Notes under the pieces: model-generated
Seen by the model: the letters and a program-made list of their open reading frames with translations, nothing else
Databases searched by the model: none
Told to the model about the DNA's origin: nothing
Program-made: the position numbers and the translations under genes
NCBI GenBank assembly: GCA_900756925.1
Contig: CAAELX010000048.1
Location: 1-45,954 of the forward strand
From: an uncultured Roseburia sp.
GTDB taxonomy: Bacteria; Bacillota; Clostridia; Lachnospirales; Lachnospiraceae
Direction: 5' to 3'
DNA: 45,954 nt
Part shown: positions 26,919 through 37,232 of the stretch, in pieces
Layout: each line of letters opens with the position of its first letter
Position numbering within the stretch: the first letter of the stretch is position 1

Positions 26919-27353
26919 TTAAATACTAAAGCCAAGATCTGCCATATGCTCTGCGATCTCATCCATCTCATCTTCATCGTAGGTGTTCTCAGCCCATCTG
27001 TCCTTATCCCAGATCTCCACCCTGCTTAAGACTCCGACTAACACTACGTCCTTCGTCAGGCCGGCGTACTCGCGCAGAACAGTTGGGAGCAGGATTCTTC
27101 CCTGCTTGTCCACTTCGCAGGAAGCTGCTCCGGCAAAGAAAAATCTCGAGAACTTTCTGGCGTCCTTCGACGTCATGGAAATGCCGCGGAACTTCTCCTC
27201 GATGTTGTGCCATTCGTCCTGTGTATACACAAATAAGCATCCATCCAGTCCCTTCGTCACTACAAATTCATCGCCTAACTGCTCTCTGAACTTCGCCGGA
27301 ACTATCAGTCTGCCCTTCGCATCTACTGTGTGGTTGTATTCTCCCATGAACAT
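26919..27353 (-). CDS. mraZ: Transcriptional regulator MraZ
   Basis: AbrB-like DNA-binding protein that regulates its own dcw operon. 144 residues with two SpoVT/AbrB-like repeats, each with the DxKGR-type motif ([13 protein letters not shown] and [12 protein letters not shown]). The start [15 protein letters not shown] matches the family's usual N-terminus; AGGTGA lies eight bases upstream. A longer frame from 27428 would read through the operator repeats and is rejected. First gene of the operon, downstream of a good promoter and four to five MraZ boxes. Confidence 0.95.
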   Translation of the reverse strand: MFMGEYNHTVDAKGRLIVPAKFREQLGDEFVVTKGLDGCLFVYTQDEWHNIEEKFRGISMTSKDARKFSRFFFAGAASCEVDKQGRILLPTVLREYAGLTKDVVLVGVLSRVEIWDKDRWAENTYDEDEMDEIAEHMADLGFSI

Positions 27354-27394
27354 GACACAATCACCTGCCTTTTTGCGGCAACACGGCTCCTCAT

Positions 27395-27440
27395 CACTTC
27401 CGCTCCACTTTGAGCCATTCTCTACCACTTCTCACCACTT
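27395..27440 (-). promoter_or_regulatory. MraZ operator: tandem 10-bp repeats
   Basis: On the minus strand AGTGG or close variants recur at exact 10-base steps: AGTGGTGAGA, AGTGGTAGAG, AATGGCTCAA, AGTGGAGCGG, then a shifted AAGTGATGAG. MraZ proteins of E. coli and mollicutes bind such direct repeats with one-turn spacing. The block lies between the -10 element and the mraZ start, where bound protein would block initiation. Confidence 0.85.
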
Positions 27441-27448
27441 TTAAGCAT

Positions 27449-27477
27449 ATATTAAACCACTATTAAGAAAAAATCAA
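27449..27477 (-). promoter_or_regulatory. Housekeeping promoter of the dcw operon
   Basis: TTGATT (27472-27477), 17-base spacer, TAATAT (27449-27454) on the minus strand, immediately upstream of the MraZ repeats and about 95 bases before the mraZ start codon. Confidence 0.75.
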
Positions 27478-27559
27478 GAATTTCCTTGATTTTCCAGGGG
27501 GTTTTTAAAACGGCAAGCAGTCCTGTCGATTTTTGTCGAATTTCCAAGTTGTGATTTGA

Positions 27560-27588
27560 TTGCTTTTTCCTTCCGGATCGCGTATGAT
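27560..27588 (+). promoter_or_regulatory. Housekeeping promoter of the Spo0E-like gene
   Basis: TTGCTT (27560-27565), 17-base spacer, TATGAT (27583-27588), about 55 bases before the ATG. Divergent from the mraZ promoter, 83 bases apart. Confidence 0.65.
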
Positions 27589-27642
27589 AAAATATGTAGG
27601 CATGGGCACAGAAGTTCCCTTCTTTCGCAGGGGAGGATTCAC

Positions 27643-27822
27643 ATGAAAGATCTTGAAGCTCTGTTAAGAGAGATTGAATCGGCCCGTTCCCAATTAGAGC
27701 GGGCTCTTCTACAAAACGATAATTTTGAGCAGTATTATTTGCAAAGTACGAAAATGGATAAATTACTCGAAGAGTATATTGAAGCAACAACAGAAAAAAT
27801 GCATCGCAGAAGTGCTTATTAA
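27643..27822 (+). CDS. Spo0E-like sporulation regulatory protein
   Basis: 59 residues, two amphipathic helices. Spo0E-family phosphatases remove phosphate from Spo0A-P and carry an SQELD-type signature in the second helix; here the corresponding segment reads STKMDKLLEEYIE, with the essential Ser and Asp in place, preceded by a first helix LEALLREIESARSQLERAL. The family is short (50-90 residues) and widespread in spore-formers. Start chosen at the ATG with GGGGAGG six bases upstream; a longer frame begins within the promoter. The gene is divergent from the dcw operon and ends in a strong terminator. If right, it would delay or restrain sporulation. Confidence 0.72.
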   Translation: MKDLEALLREIESARSQLERALLQNDNFEQYYLQSTKMDKLLEEYIEATTEKMHRRSAY

Positions 27823-27825
27823 CGC

Positions 27826-27865
27826 AAAAAGAACCGGCAGCCTGTTCTGACTGCCGGTTCTTTTT
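27826..27865 (+). terminator. Intrinsic terminator after the Spo0E-like gene
   Basis: AAAAAGAACCGGCAG pairs with CTGCCGGTTCTTTTT across a 10-base loop, with T-run; it is nearly symmetric, so it can also stop the convergent phospholipase-like gene, whose stop codon is at 27877. Confidence 0.92.
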
Positions 27866-27876
27866 GTGCTTTATTT

Positions 27877-28464
27877 TCAGGAATGTCTGACACGGAATTC
27901 CTCCCGCTTCTTAGAAAGGAGTTCCATCATGCCTGACAATGCCTTATAATTCACATCTACAATATTCTGGATATCATCCTCCACTCCATGTTTGTGCACA
28001 AGATACTCATGATGTGCCATCTCGATAAAATTACAAAGGCTCTCGGCATTTGCAAATTCCACATGTTTCCTATGCTTTGAGGACTCTTTACTCTTTAAAT
28101 AGCTGCGCAGATCCCGCTTTAGCTTCTCCTCATAAGAACAGTGTGCTTTCAGTGTTCCCGGATAAATCTTGTTATGCGGATAGGTAAAATAATCTGCCAG
28201 ATAATGACTCACCTGTCCGAGATCTCTGTAGTATTTCCGGCTCTTTTTCTTCTCAACCAGCTTCCTGCCCTCCGTCAGACGCTTTATATGCTGGCTGACA
28301 TACGGATAAGTGCCCTCAATCTCGTGTCTTTTGTATACGAACGATGGCTTGATGTCCGGCAGAATGCTTCCGACATAAAAGGAAAATCTGTGTTTCTTCA
28401 GATCGTTGTCATCTACATTATTTACAATATATTTTGCAAGTGAAATATGGGATTTCTTTCTCAT
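27877..28464 (-). CDS. Zinc-dependent phospholipase C-like protein
   Basis: 195 residues. It resembles the N-terminal catalytic domain of Clostridium alpha-toxin-type zinc phospholipase C and the short intracellular homologues common in Clostridia. Visible candidate metal ligands in family order: His5 in KSHISLA, Asp near 36 in GSILPDI, His near 46, His and Asp in GQVSHYLADYFTYPHN (about 93-105), and His/Glu in MAHHEYLVHK (about 155). No signal peptide or membrane segment, so it is probably cytosolic; substrate is unknown. The ATG follows AGGAGG with nine bases spacing; an upstream extension of 28 residues has no support. Confidence 0.75.
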   Translation of the reverse strand: MRKKSHISLAKYIVNNVDDNDLKKHRFSFYVGSILPDIKPSFVYKRHEIEGTYPYVSQHIKRLTEGRKLVEKKKSRKYYRDLGQVSHYLADYFTYPHNKIYPGTLKAHCSYEEKLKRDLRSYLKSKESSKHRKHVEFANAESLCNFIEMAHHEYLVHKHGVEDDIQNIVDVNYKALSGMMELLSKKREEFRVRHS

Positions 28465-28653
28465 GATAAACCGCCTCCTGTTGTGGGCAGTGTAACTGCT
28501 TCCTTTACTGCCGCTTCCCCTTCTTTTGTACCTGCATGCACCCGGCACGCCCGGTAACCTTCCTGTTCATAGTACCGCTGTCCTTCCATGAAAACAAGCA
28601 TTTAATTGTAAATATTTTATGTAAATTCTGTGAGCAGCAACAACTATTACCAC

Positions 28654-28697
28654 AAAAAATATGCGAAAAGGCATTTCCTGCCCTCCCGCATATTTTT
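28654..28697 (-). terminator. Intrinsic terminator after the DUF1540 gene
   Basis: AAAAATATGCG pairs with CGCATATTTTTT on the minus strand, followed by a T-run, 16 bases after the DUF1540 stop codon. The stem is AT-rich and symmetric, so it may also act on the plus strand. Confidence 0.8.
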
Positions 28698-28712
28698 CCT
28701 TACATTTTTACA

Positions 28713-29048
28713 CTATGCTTCATACCTGCAATTACACTCAAAGCTTGCGCACTCGGTCTCCCCGCATGTACAGGCTCCGGCGCCGGAAATGCCAATGTGT
28801 TTTGCATGGCATTTGTCATTTTCATTAAAACGGCAATGCGCTGCCTCACATGTTACATTTGTCTCTTTAGATACCTCTTTTAAGGTGTTCTTACAACCTC
28901 CGGCGCTTCCACGCTCCTTAAAGCTTCCACAGCAGGTGCTTTTGGCATCCTTCGCCTCTTTTCCTTCCACCCGGATGTCTCCTTTGCAGCAGCATCCATC
29001 CTCGTTATTGTAGGCACATCCTTTTACCGAACAGTCCAGATACGTCAT
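28713..29048 (-). CDS. DUF1540 domain protein, two Cys-rich repeats
   Basis: 111 residues with 16 cysteines in two similar modules: LDCSVKGCAYNNEDGCC...CC and VTCEAAHCRFNENDKCHAK...CTCGETECASFEC. The spacing of cysteines suggests metal binding, and the DUF1540 family is found mainly in spore-formers and Clostridia, but no function is known to me. Start at ATG 29046-29048 (MTYLDCSV), with GGAAGGAGAG upstream; a longer frame to 29069 runs into the boundary of the mobile element. A 251-bp palindromic element is inserted 30 bases upstream of the start, so its native promoter is displaced or supplied by the element. Confidence 0.8.
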   Translation of the reverse strand: MTYLDCSVKGCAYNNEDGCCCKGDIRVEGKEAKDAKSTCCGSFKERGSAGGCKNTLKEVSKETNVTCEAAHCRFNENDKCHAKHIGISGAGACTCGETECASFECNCRYEA

Positions 29049-29067
29049 TTTCTCTCTCCTTCCATAC

Positions 29068-29077
29068 ATGATTTAAG
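29068..29077. repeat. Target-site duplication, left copy (ATGATTTAAG)
   Basis: Ten-base direct repeat ATGATTTAAG immediately left of the palindromic element. An identical copy lies at 29329-29338. Confidence 0.85.
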
Positions 29078-29328
29078 CAGTCAATTGCGAAACTCCAATT
29101 TACGCTGTGTAGATTGTGCGCAATAACCAAAGGCAACGAAGACACGCTCTCGCTACGTGTCGCTGGCAACGGTACTAAGCGACCAAAATACGGTCGCTAA
29201 GGACCGGCCGCTCCCCAGTGTCTTCTTATGCCTTCGGTCATTGTGCACAATCTAATACATGACAATAGAATGTTCGCGAAGCGTGCATTCTATTTGTATA
29301 CGTTTTCTGGGAGTTCCGCAATTGCCTA
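29078..29328. mobile_element. 251-bp MITE-like palindromic element, intact copy
   Basis: Terminal inverted repeats of about 18 bases (left CAGTCAATTGCGAAACTCC; right end read inward TAGGCAATTGCGGAACTCC) enclose long complementary arms: GATTGTGCGCAAT...GAAGACAC on the left with GTGTCTTC...TTGTGCACAATC on the right, plus inner hairpins GACACG/CGTGTC, GGTACTAAGCGACC/GGTCGCTAAGGACC and AGAATG/CATTCT. The element is flanked by a perfect 10-base duplication of target DNA, so it moved by transposition. It has no reading frame for a transposase, and needs one in trans. A near-identical copy lies at 45842-45954. Confidence 0.88.
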
Positions 29329-29338
29329 ATGATTTAAG
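29329..29338. repeat. Target-site duplication, right copy (ATGATTTAAG)
   Basis: Ten-base direct repeat immediately right of the element, identical to 29068-29077. Confidence 0.85.
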
Positions 29339-29388
29339 TATTCCATCCTCGGAATGCTTCCCTCTCAGTATGTGCAGAAAAAAAATTA

Positions 29389-30828
29389 TTATGCTTCTGT
29401 TATGATTTTTTCTAACCGGTCTAATCCTTCCAAAATTTTTTTTTCATCCGGTTTTCCATAGCCCAGAAGGAGCACAGGCTTCCTCTCTTTCGGCTTATGG
29501 ATGTAATGTTCCGAGATCCCCATCAGGCGGATGCCCTGTTTAGCCGCCCGTTCGCACAGCTCCTGCTCTGACAGTGCCGTGTCTATCTGTACCAGGACAT
29601 GCAGTCCGGCGTTATCCCCGGCAATTTTTTCCACCCATTTTCTTTTTCTGAGCTCACTGACCAGAAAATCGTGCTTATTTTTATAAATACCACGCATCTT
29701 ATTCAGATGTCTTCCAAAATAGCCGCCCCTGATAAATTCCCGCAGTACCTCCTGCTGGATCTTTGAGACCGTCGCTGCATAAAAACCGCAGGAAATCCGG
29801 TAGCTCTCTGCCAAATGTTCCGGGAGTACCATATAACTGATTCGCAGCGACGGCGCAATGCTTTTTGAAAAAGTACCAAGGTAAATCACCTTTTCTTCAT
29901 GGTCAATGCTCTGCAACGACGGAATCGGTTTTCCTTTGTAACGGTACTCACTGTCGTGGTCGTCCTCGATCAGATATCTGCCTGCTTGCTCCGATGCCCA
30001 TTTTAACAGCTCTAACCGCTGTTTTAACGGCATGACTGTCCCCAGTGGAAACTGGTGGGAAGGCATCACATACAGGATGTCCGGATTCTCCTGCCGCACA
30101 GTTTCAATTGGCATACTGCCATGGGAATGTGGGACAGCATGTACCTCATAACCCATATTGCAAAAAGTGCGGTATGCCTGCACATAGGTCGGATCATCCA
30201 TCAGCACTCTCTTCTCCTTGCCGAGCACCTGCGCTAACAGCAGTTCTAAATACTCATTTCCGGCGCCGATTACAATCTGGGACGCCTCACAGTTCACGCC
30301 GCGCGCCTGATGCAGATAGTCCGCAATTACCTCCCGCAGCGCATAATCGCCCTGTCCGTCCCCGGAAAGCAGAATCTCCTCCCGGTCATCTAAGAGAACA
30401 TTCCTGTGCAGCTTTCTCCACACATTATACGGAAAATCTTCCGTATCAATCGTATATGGGGAAAAATCAATCTCCTGGTCTTTTTTTCTTCGATCCGTAT
30501 CCGGCTTTGCACTATGAGATTCTTCTGCCGGATGGGAGGATATCCTTTTTCTCTGCTCCAACTGATACAGTTCCTCCACATCGCAGACGAAATATCCCCT
30601 ACACGGCTGCGACTCAATATATCCTTCTGCAAACAGCTGATCATATGCCATCTCCGCCGTGCTCCGGCTCACGCCGAGATTTTTCGACAGTAAACGGGTT
30701 GACGGCAGTTTCTCCCCTTTGGAAATTCTGCCGTCAACAATTTCATCCCTGATATACTGATAGATTCTTTCATAAAGGGGCGCTTTCGCGCCCCCCTGTA
30801 AGTCAATCATGATTTCAATCATTTTCAT
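29389..30828 (-). CDS. MocR-type transcriptional regulator (GntR wHTH plus aminotransferase domain)
   Basis: 479 residues. N-terminal GntR-type winged helix (about 10-80: APLYERIYQYIRDEIVDGRI, KLPSTRLLSKNLGVSRSTAEMAYDQL), a Glu/Arg/Ser-rich linker, and a fold type I PLP-dependent aminotransferase domain to the end. The aminotransferase part has VIEDDHDSEYRY near 285 and GTFSKSIAPSLRISY, with Lys about 316 as PLP-binding residue. Such proteins regulate vitamin B6 or amino-acid genes (PdxR, GabR, TauR types); no pdxS/pdxT or other obvious target is adjacent. Starts six bases after the glnS stop codon, so it likely shares that transcript. ATG at 30828 or 30822 is possible. Confidence 0.9.
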   Translation of the reverse strand: MKMIEIMIDLQGGAKAPLYERIYQYIRDEIVDGRISKGEKLPSTRLLSKNLGVSRSTAEMAYDQLFAEGYIESQPCRGYFVCDVEELYQLEQRKRISSHPAEESHSAKPDTDRRKKDQEIDFSPYTIDTEDFPYNVWRKLHRNVLLDDREEILLSGDGQGDYALREVIADYLHQARGVNCEASQIVIGAGNEYLELLLAQVLGKEKRVLMDDPTYVQAYRTFCNMGYEVHAVPHSHGSMPIETVRQENPDILYVMPSHQFPLGTVMPLKQRLELLKWASEQAGRYLIEDDHDSEYRYKGKPIPSLQSIDHEEKVIYLGTFSKSIAPSLRISYMVLPEHLAESYRISCGFYAATVSKIQQEVLREFIRGGYFGRHLNKMRGIYKNKHDFLVSELRKRKWVEKIAGDNAGLHVLVQIDTALSEQELCERAAKQGIRLMGISEHYIHKPKERKPVLLLGYGKPDEKKILEGLDRLEKIITEA

Positions 30829-30834
30829 CCACTC

Positions 30835-32526
30835 TTATTTGTTCGCCGGAAGCTTGAAAGAGCTCTTAAGCGATACGATACGGTTGAATACGAGATGTTC
30901 CTCTGTGGAATCCTTGGCATCCACGCAGAAGAATCCCTGGCGTACAAACTGGAAGCTGTCATATGCCTTTGCCCCTGCAAGATTCTCCTCCACATAGCAG
31001 TCCTTTAAGATAGTCAGGGAGTTCGGGTTCAGATTCAGGCTTCCGTCCTCATTGTAAACACCCTTCTCTTCATCTACGATATTCTCGTATAAACGCACTT
31101 CTGCTTTCACATTCTTCTCTGCGGATACCCACTGGATCGTACCTTTTACTTTACGTCCGTCCGGGCTGTTACCGCCGCGGGAAGCCGGGTCATAAGTACA
31201 GTGGATCTCTGTCACTTTGCCGTCCTCATCCTTGACGAAGCTGTTGCAGGTCACAAAGTATGCGTTCATCAAACGTACTTCATTGCCCGGGAACATACGG
31301 AAGTACTTCTTCGGTGGCTCCTCCATAAAGTCCTCACGGTCAATGTAGATCTCGCGTCCGAATGGCACTTTTCTGCTTCCAAGCTCCTCGTTCTCAAGGT
31401 TGTTCACAACATCGAGATATTCAATCTGTCCTTCCGGATAATTGTCAATCACAACTTTTACCGGGTCTAAGATTGCCATCATACGAGGCTTCTTCAGCTT
31501 TAAGTCCTCGCGGATGCAATACTCTAACATCGCATAGTCCACAGAGCTGTTCGCTTTGGAAATACCACAGAGTTCTACGAACATCTTGATGGATTCCGGT
31601 GTGAATCCCCTTCTTCTTAATGCTGCGATGGAAACAAGACGCGGGTCATCCCATCCGTCTACGATTCCTTCTTCTACAAGACGCTTAATATAACGTTTTC
31701 CTGTAACTACATTCGTCAGATACAACTTTGCAAACTCGATCTGTCTCGGCGGCATCTCCTCTTTATTCGGGATCATATCCTTGCCGACCTCTGCGATCAC
31801 CCAGTCATATAACGGTCTGTGGTCTTCGAACTCTAAGGTACAGATGGAATGTGTGATTCCCTCGATTGCATCCTCTAACGGATGTGCGAAATCATACATC
31901 GGGTAAATGCACCACTTGTCCCCGGTTCTGTGATGTGCCATATGTGCCACACGGTAGATAACCGGATCTCTCATATTAATATTCGAAGATGCCATATCGA
32001 TTCTCGCACGAAGAACCTTCTCCCCATCTGCAAACTTGCCATTCTTCATGTCCTCAAATAAAGCAAGGTTCTCCTCTACCGAACGGGTGCTGTATGGATC
32101 TTCTTTTCCAGGCTCTGTCAATGTTCCTCTATATTCACGGATCTGCTCTGCGGAAAGATCAGACACATATGCCTTACCTTTCTCGATCAGCTTCACTGCA
32201 GCCTCATACATCTGGTCAAAATAATCCGATGCAAAGAACAGTCTTCCTTCCCAGTCAGCGCCTAACCATGCAATATCTGCCTCAATTGCTTCTACAAATT
32301 CCGTCTTCTCTTTTGTCGGGTTCGTATCATCAAAACGAAGGTTGAACTTTCCGTTATATTTCTGTGAAAGTCCATAGTTTAAAAGAATGGACTTGGCATG
32401 TCCGATATGCAAATAACCATTCGGTTCTGGTGGGAATCTTGTGTGGACTTCCTGACAATGTCCTTCCTCTATATCTTTATCAATCATCTGCTCAATAAAA
32501 TTCTTGGAGACAACTTCATTTTCCAT
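30835..32526 (-). CDS. glnS: Glutaminyl-tRNA synthetase
   Basis: Class I synthetase charging tRNA-Gln directly. 563 residues. [15 protein letters not shown] (HIGH motif) near residue 34, [11 protein letters not shown] near 66, and the segment [27 protein letters not shown] near 266 where the KMSKS-equivalent VMSKR of E. coli GlnRS reads VTGKR. C-terminal anticodon-binding beta-barrels follow. Most Firmicutes lack GlnRS and make Gln-tRNA-Gln by the GatCAB route, so the gene was probably acquired. Start chosen at MENEVVSKN with AGGAGG 11 bases upstream; divergent from luxS. Confidence 0.94.
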   Translation of the reverse strand: MENEVVSKNFIEQMIDKDIEEGHCQEVHTRFPPEPNGYLHIGHAKSILLNYGLSQKYNGKFNLRFDDTNPTKEKTEFVEAIEADIAWLGADWEGRLFFASDYFDQMYEAAVKLIEKGKAYVSDLSAEQIREYRGTLTEPGKEDPYSTRSVEENLALFEDMKNGKFADGEKVLRARIDMASSNINMRDPVIYRVAHMAHHRTGDKWCIYPMYDFAHPLEDAIEGITHSICTLEFEDHRPLYDWVIAEVGKDMIPNKEEMPPRQIEFAKLYLTNVVTGKRYIKRLVEEGIVDGWDDPRLVSIAALRRRGFTPESIKMFVELCGISKANSSVDYAMLEYCIREDLKLKKPRMMAILDPVKVVIDNYPEGQIEYLDVVNNLENEELGSRKVPFGREIYIDREDFMEEPPKKYFRMFPGNEVRLMNAYFVTCNSFVKDEDGKVTEIHCTYDPASRGGNSPDGRKVKGTIQWVSAEKNVKAEVRLYENIVDEEKGVYNEDGSLNLNPNSLTILKDCYVEENLAGAKAYDSFQFVRQGFFCVDAKDSTEEHLVFNRIVSLKSSFKLPANK

Positions 32527-32560
32527 TTTGCCTATATCCTCCTGAAAACATTCTTCTACT

Positions 32561-32589
32561 ATCATACATGATGCACCGTGATCCCGCAA
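32561..32589 (-). promoter_or_regulatory. Promoter of glnS
   Basis: TTGCGG (32584-32589), 17-base spacer, TATGAT (32561-32566) on the minus strand, about 35 bases before the glnS start. Confidence 0.6.
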
Positions 32590-32613
32590 GTGCTAATTTT
32601 TGAGTTTCCGCTC

Positions 32614-32642
32614 TTGACTATCCTCACAAAATCGATTACTGT
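32614..32642 (+). promoter_or_regulatory. Promoter of luxS
   Basis: TTGACT (32614-32619), 17-base spacer, TACTGT (32637-32642), about 40 bases before the luxS ATG. The -10 is weak, so confidence is moderate. Confidence 0.5.
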
Positions 32643-32682
32643 TGAGAAAGATTCACAAATAATAAACAGGAAGGAACCTCTT

Positions 32683-33162
32683 ATGGAAAAAATAGCAAGC
32701 TTTACCATTGACCACATGAAATTAGAACCAGGCGTGTACGTGTCCAGAAAAGACACAGTCGGATCGGAAGTCATCACCACTTTCGACCTGCGCATGACCT
32801 CCCCGAACGATGAACCTGTCATGAACACTGCTGAGATGCACACCATCGAGCATCTTGCCGCTACATTTTTAAGAAACCATCCGGTGTATGGTTCAAAGAC
32901 CATCTATTTCGGACCGATGGGATGCCGCACCGGTTTCTATCTGCTGCTCGCCGGCGATTATGAATCCAGAGATATTGTCGGTCTGATGATTGAAATGTTC
33001 GAATTCATCCGCGATTTCAATGATAAAGTACCTGGTGCAAGCCCGAAAGACTGCGGCAATTACCTCGACATGAATCTTGGCATGGCAAATTATCTCGCCA
33101 AACGCTACTTAGACTACACACTGTACCAGATTGATGAGAAGCATCTGGTTTATCCGGAATAA
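32683..33162 (+). CDS. luxS: S-ribosylhomocysteine lyase LuxS
   Basis: Cleaves S-ribosylhomocysteine to homocysteine and DPD, the AI-2 precursor. 159 residues, normal length. Metal-binding HTIEHL (HxxEH) near 54-59, active-site Cys and its context MGCRTGFYL near 80-88, and the third metal ligand Cys in PKDCGNY near 122. Start at the ATG preceded by AGGAAGG; an upstream extension begins inside the promoter. Alone between divergent glnS and convergent dnaJ; no pfs/mtnN gene is present here. Confidence 0.95.
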   Translation: MEKIASFTIDHMKLEPGVYVSRKDTVGSEVITTFDLRMTSPNDEPVMNTAEMHTIEHLAATFLRNHPVYGSKTIYFGPMGCRTGFYLLLAGDYESRDIVGLMIEMFEFIRDFNDKVPGASPKDCGNYLDMNLGMANYLAKRYLDYTLYQIDEKHLVYPE

Positions 33163-33176
33163 TCTTCCCATTTTTC

Positions 33177-33225
33177 AAAAACCCCCATGAACTTCCAGGC
33201 GGGCATCTGCCGCAGAAGTTCATGG
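33177..33225 (-). terminator. Intrinsic terminator of dnaJ
   Basis: CCATGAACTTC pairs with GAAGTTCATGG on the minus strand, enclosing an inner GC-rich stem, followed by GGGTTTTTG. Lies between the convergent luxS and dnaJ, and may serve both. Confidence 0.8.
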
Positions 33226-33252
33226 AGGTTCTATTTAAAAACATCCTGTTAT

Positions 33253-34437
33253 TTAAATCTCATCAAAAGATTCCTTTAATTTATCCATGAATCCTTTTTT
33301 CTTTTTTCCCTTTTCTGAGGTGCTGTTACCAGCGTTTCCTCGGTTTAAGGAGTTGCCTGACAGTTCATCGAAATGACGCAGCGCCTCCTTTGCCTCTCCA
33401 CTTAAGCCGGTCGGAGTCTGCACGACAAGTGTAACGTACTGGTCACCACGCACTTCCTTATTTCTCAGGGACGGAACACCTTTCCCTTTTAACCGGATCT
33501 TGGTGTCGGTCTGGGTACCCGGCTTTACTTCGTATAATACATCACCGTCTACCGTATTGATACGGATCTCACCACCTAATGCAGCCTGTGCGAATGTGAT
33601 CGGTGCTGTCGAGTAAATATTCATATCCTGACGCTGGAAGACCGGATGTCTGGACACTACCACCTCTACTAAAAGATCTCCTCTTGGTCCTCCGTTGATA
33701 CCAGGCTCGCCCTTCTCACGGATGCGGACACTCTGCCCGTTGTCGATACCTGCCGGAATCGTCACCTGAATCTTTCTCTTTCTGGCAATATATCCTGTAC
33801 CACGGCAATCCGGACACTTCTCCTTTACCACCTTACCGGAACCATTACATTCCGGACAGGTCTGTACATTCTGAACGGTTCCGAAGAACGACTGCTGTGA
33901 AAATACAACCTTACCTTTTCCTCCACACTTACCGCATGTCTCCGGGCTTGTTCCAGGCTTGGCACCTGTTCCGTGGCAGGTTGCACATTCATCCTTTAAG
34001 ACCATCTCGATCTCTTTCTCACAGCCGAATACAGCTTCCTCGAATGTGATCCGGACACTGGTTCTTAAATTGGCGCCCTTCATCGGACCATCATTCGCTC
34101 TCCGTCTTGAGCCGCCACCACCGAAGAAGTCGCCGAAAATGTCGCCGAAAATATCACCCATATCCATACCGGAGAAGTCGAATCCACCTGCTCCTGCACC
34201 GCCCGTGCCATCGAATGCCGCATGACCGAACTGATCGTACTGCTTTCTCTTCTCCGCATCACTTAAAACAGCGTATGCTTCCTGTGCCTCCTTGAACTTC
34301 TCCTCACATTCTTTGTCTCCCGGATGCATATCCGGATGATACTTCTTGGCAAGAGTACGGAATGCCTTTTTTATATCAGCGTCACTGGCGTTCTTTGGAA
34401 CACCGAGGACTTCATAATAATCTCTCTTCTCTGCCAT
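33253..34437 (-). CDS. dnaJ: Chaperone protein DnaJ
   Basis: Hsp40 co-chaperone that stimulates DnaK ATPase. 394 residues: J domain with HPD in [11 protein letters not shown] (about 33-35), Gly/Phe-rich region (about 75-120, [20 protein letters not shown]), four zinc-binding CxxCxGxG repeats ([32 protein letters not shown]; about 155-225), then the substrate-binding C-terminal domain. Last gene of the heat-shock cluster. A hairpin in the dnaK-dnaJ gap may lower its expression relative to dnaK. Confidence 0.97.
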   Translation of the reverse strand: MAEKRDYYEVLGVPKNASDADIKKAFRTLAKKYHPDMHPGDKECEEKFKEAQEAYAVLSDAEKRKQYDQFGHAAFDGTGGAGAGGFDFSGMDMGDIFGDIFGDFFGGGGSRRRANDGPMKGANLRTSVRITFEEAVFGCEKEIEMVLKDECATCHGTGAKPGTSPETCGKCGGKGKVVFSQQSFFGTVQNVQTCPECNGSGKVVKEKCPDCRGTGYIARKRKIQVTIPAGIDNGQSVRIREKGEPGINGGPRGDLLVEVVVSRHPVFQRQDMNIYSTAPITFAQAALGGEIRINTVDGDVLYEVKPGTQTDTKIRLKGKGVPSLRNKEVRGDQYVTLVVQTPTGLSGEAKEALRHFDELSGNSLNRGNAGNSTSEKGKKKKGFMDKLKESFDEI

Positions 34438-34489
34438 AACTGTTACTCCTTGTTATCCTTTTTCTGTTCTTTCTCTATGACTGCATATA

Positions 34490-34513
34490 GGGTTTCCGGA
34501 TCCCCGGAAACCC
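34490..34513 (-). terminator. Hairpin between dnaK and dnaJ
   Basis: GGGTTTCCGG pairs with CCGGAAACCC, a perfect 10-bp stem with loop GGAT, in the 158-base dnaK-dnaJ gap. No T-run follows on either strand, so it is more likely a processing or stability hairpin than a terminator. Confidence 0.45.
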
Positions 34514-34595
34514 CTTCTGTATGCAGGATATCTGAATCCCTCTTCATCTTATTCAGATTTCAGTAGTTCTCTCAGATTCACTGCCTCTTTTCTAT

Positions 34596-36515
<1,920 letters not shown>

Positions 36516-36572
36516 TTACTTTTTTATCCTCTCCGGGCACCGGAGATTCCTAATTATATAAAATAAATAATA

Positions 36573-37217
36573 TTAATTAGCTACTTTCACCATGCTGTGT
36601 CTGACTACACTGTCATGGTACATATAACCCTTCATCAGTTCCTCGGCAACTACATTCTCGCCGAGCTCCTCATCTTCCACATGCATCACTGCATTGTGGA
36701 AATCCGGGTTGAATTCCTTACCGACCGCTTCGATCGGTTCCACACCGGCTTCTGCCAATGTGGTGAGCATCTGCTTGTATACTTTATCCATTCCTACAAC
36801 GAAGGCATCTTCCTTCTGTTCTTCCGGAACGGCTGCAAGACCTCTTTCAAAATTATCAATCACCGGAAGGATCTTCTCAATGATTGATTTGGCTCCCATA
36901 TCGAACATCTGTGACTTTTCCTTTTCGGAACGCTTACGGAAATTTTCAAATTCCGCCATCTGACGTCTTACTCTGTCTGTCAGTTCTTCGATCTGTTCGT
37001 CCTTTTTGTCTTTTTTCTTTTTGAAAAAGCCTTTTTTATTGTCATCAGAAGCTTCCTTTTCCTTCTCCGGGGTGTCTGTCTCTTCTGCTGTCTGCTCTGT
37101 CTCTGCTGCCTGTTCTGTCTCACAGGATTCTGTCTGTTCGTCCTGCTTCTCTGTCTGGGTATTTTCCAGATCTTCCAATACTTCTTCTAAAATCTCTTCT
37201 TTATTTGCTTCCTGCAT
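36573..37217 (-). CDS. grpE: Nucleotide exchange factor GrpE
   Basis: DnaK nucleotide exchange factor. 214 residues. A long acidic and Lys-rich N-terminus (about 1-70, with EETDTPEKEKEASDD and KKKDKKDEQIEE), a long coiled-coil helix with MAEFENFRKRSEKEKSQM near 88, and the C-terminal beta domain with EKILPVIDNFERGLA and VMHVEDEELGENVV. Fifteen bases after hrcA and 93 bases before dnaK. Confidence 0.95.
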   Translation of the reverse strand: MQEANKEEILEEVLEDLENTQTEKQDEQTESCETEQAAETEQTAEETDTPEKEKEASDDNKKGFFKKKKDKKDEQIEELTDRVRRQMAEFENFRKRSEKEKSQMFDMGAKSIIEKILPVIDNFERGLAAVPEEQKEDAFVVGMDKVYKQMLTTLAEAGVEPIEAVGKEFNPDFHNAVMHVEDEELGENVVAEELMKGYMYHDSVVRHSMVKVAN

Positions 37218-37232
37218 TTCCCAGCTACCTTT

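Noticed and set aside
30045..30752. 235-residue plus-strand open frame
   Set aside because: Antisense shadow of the MocR-type gene; His/Pro/Arg-rich composition with no domain.
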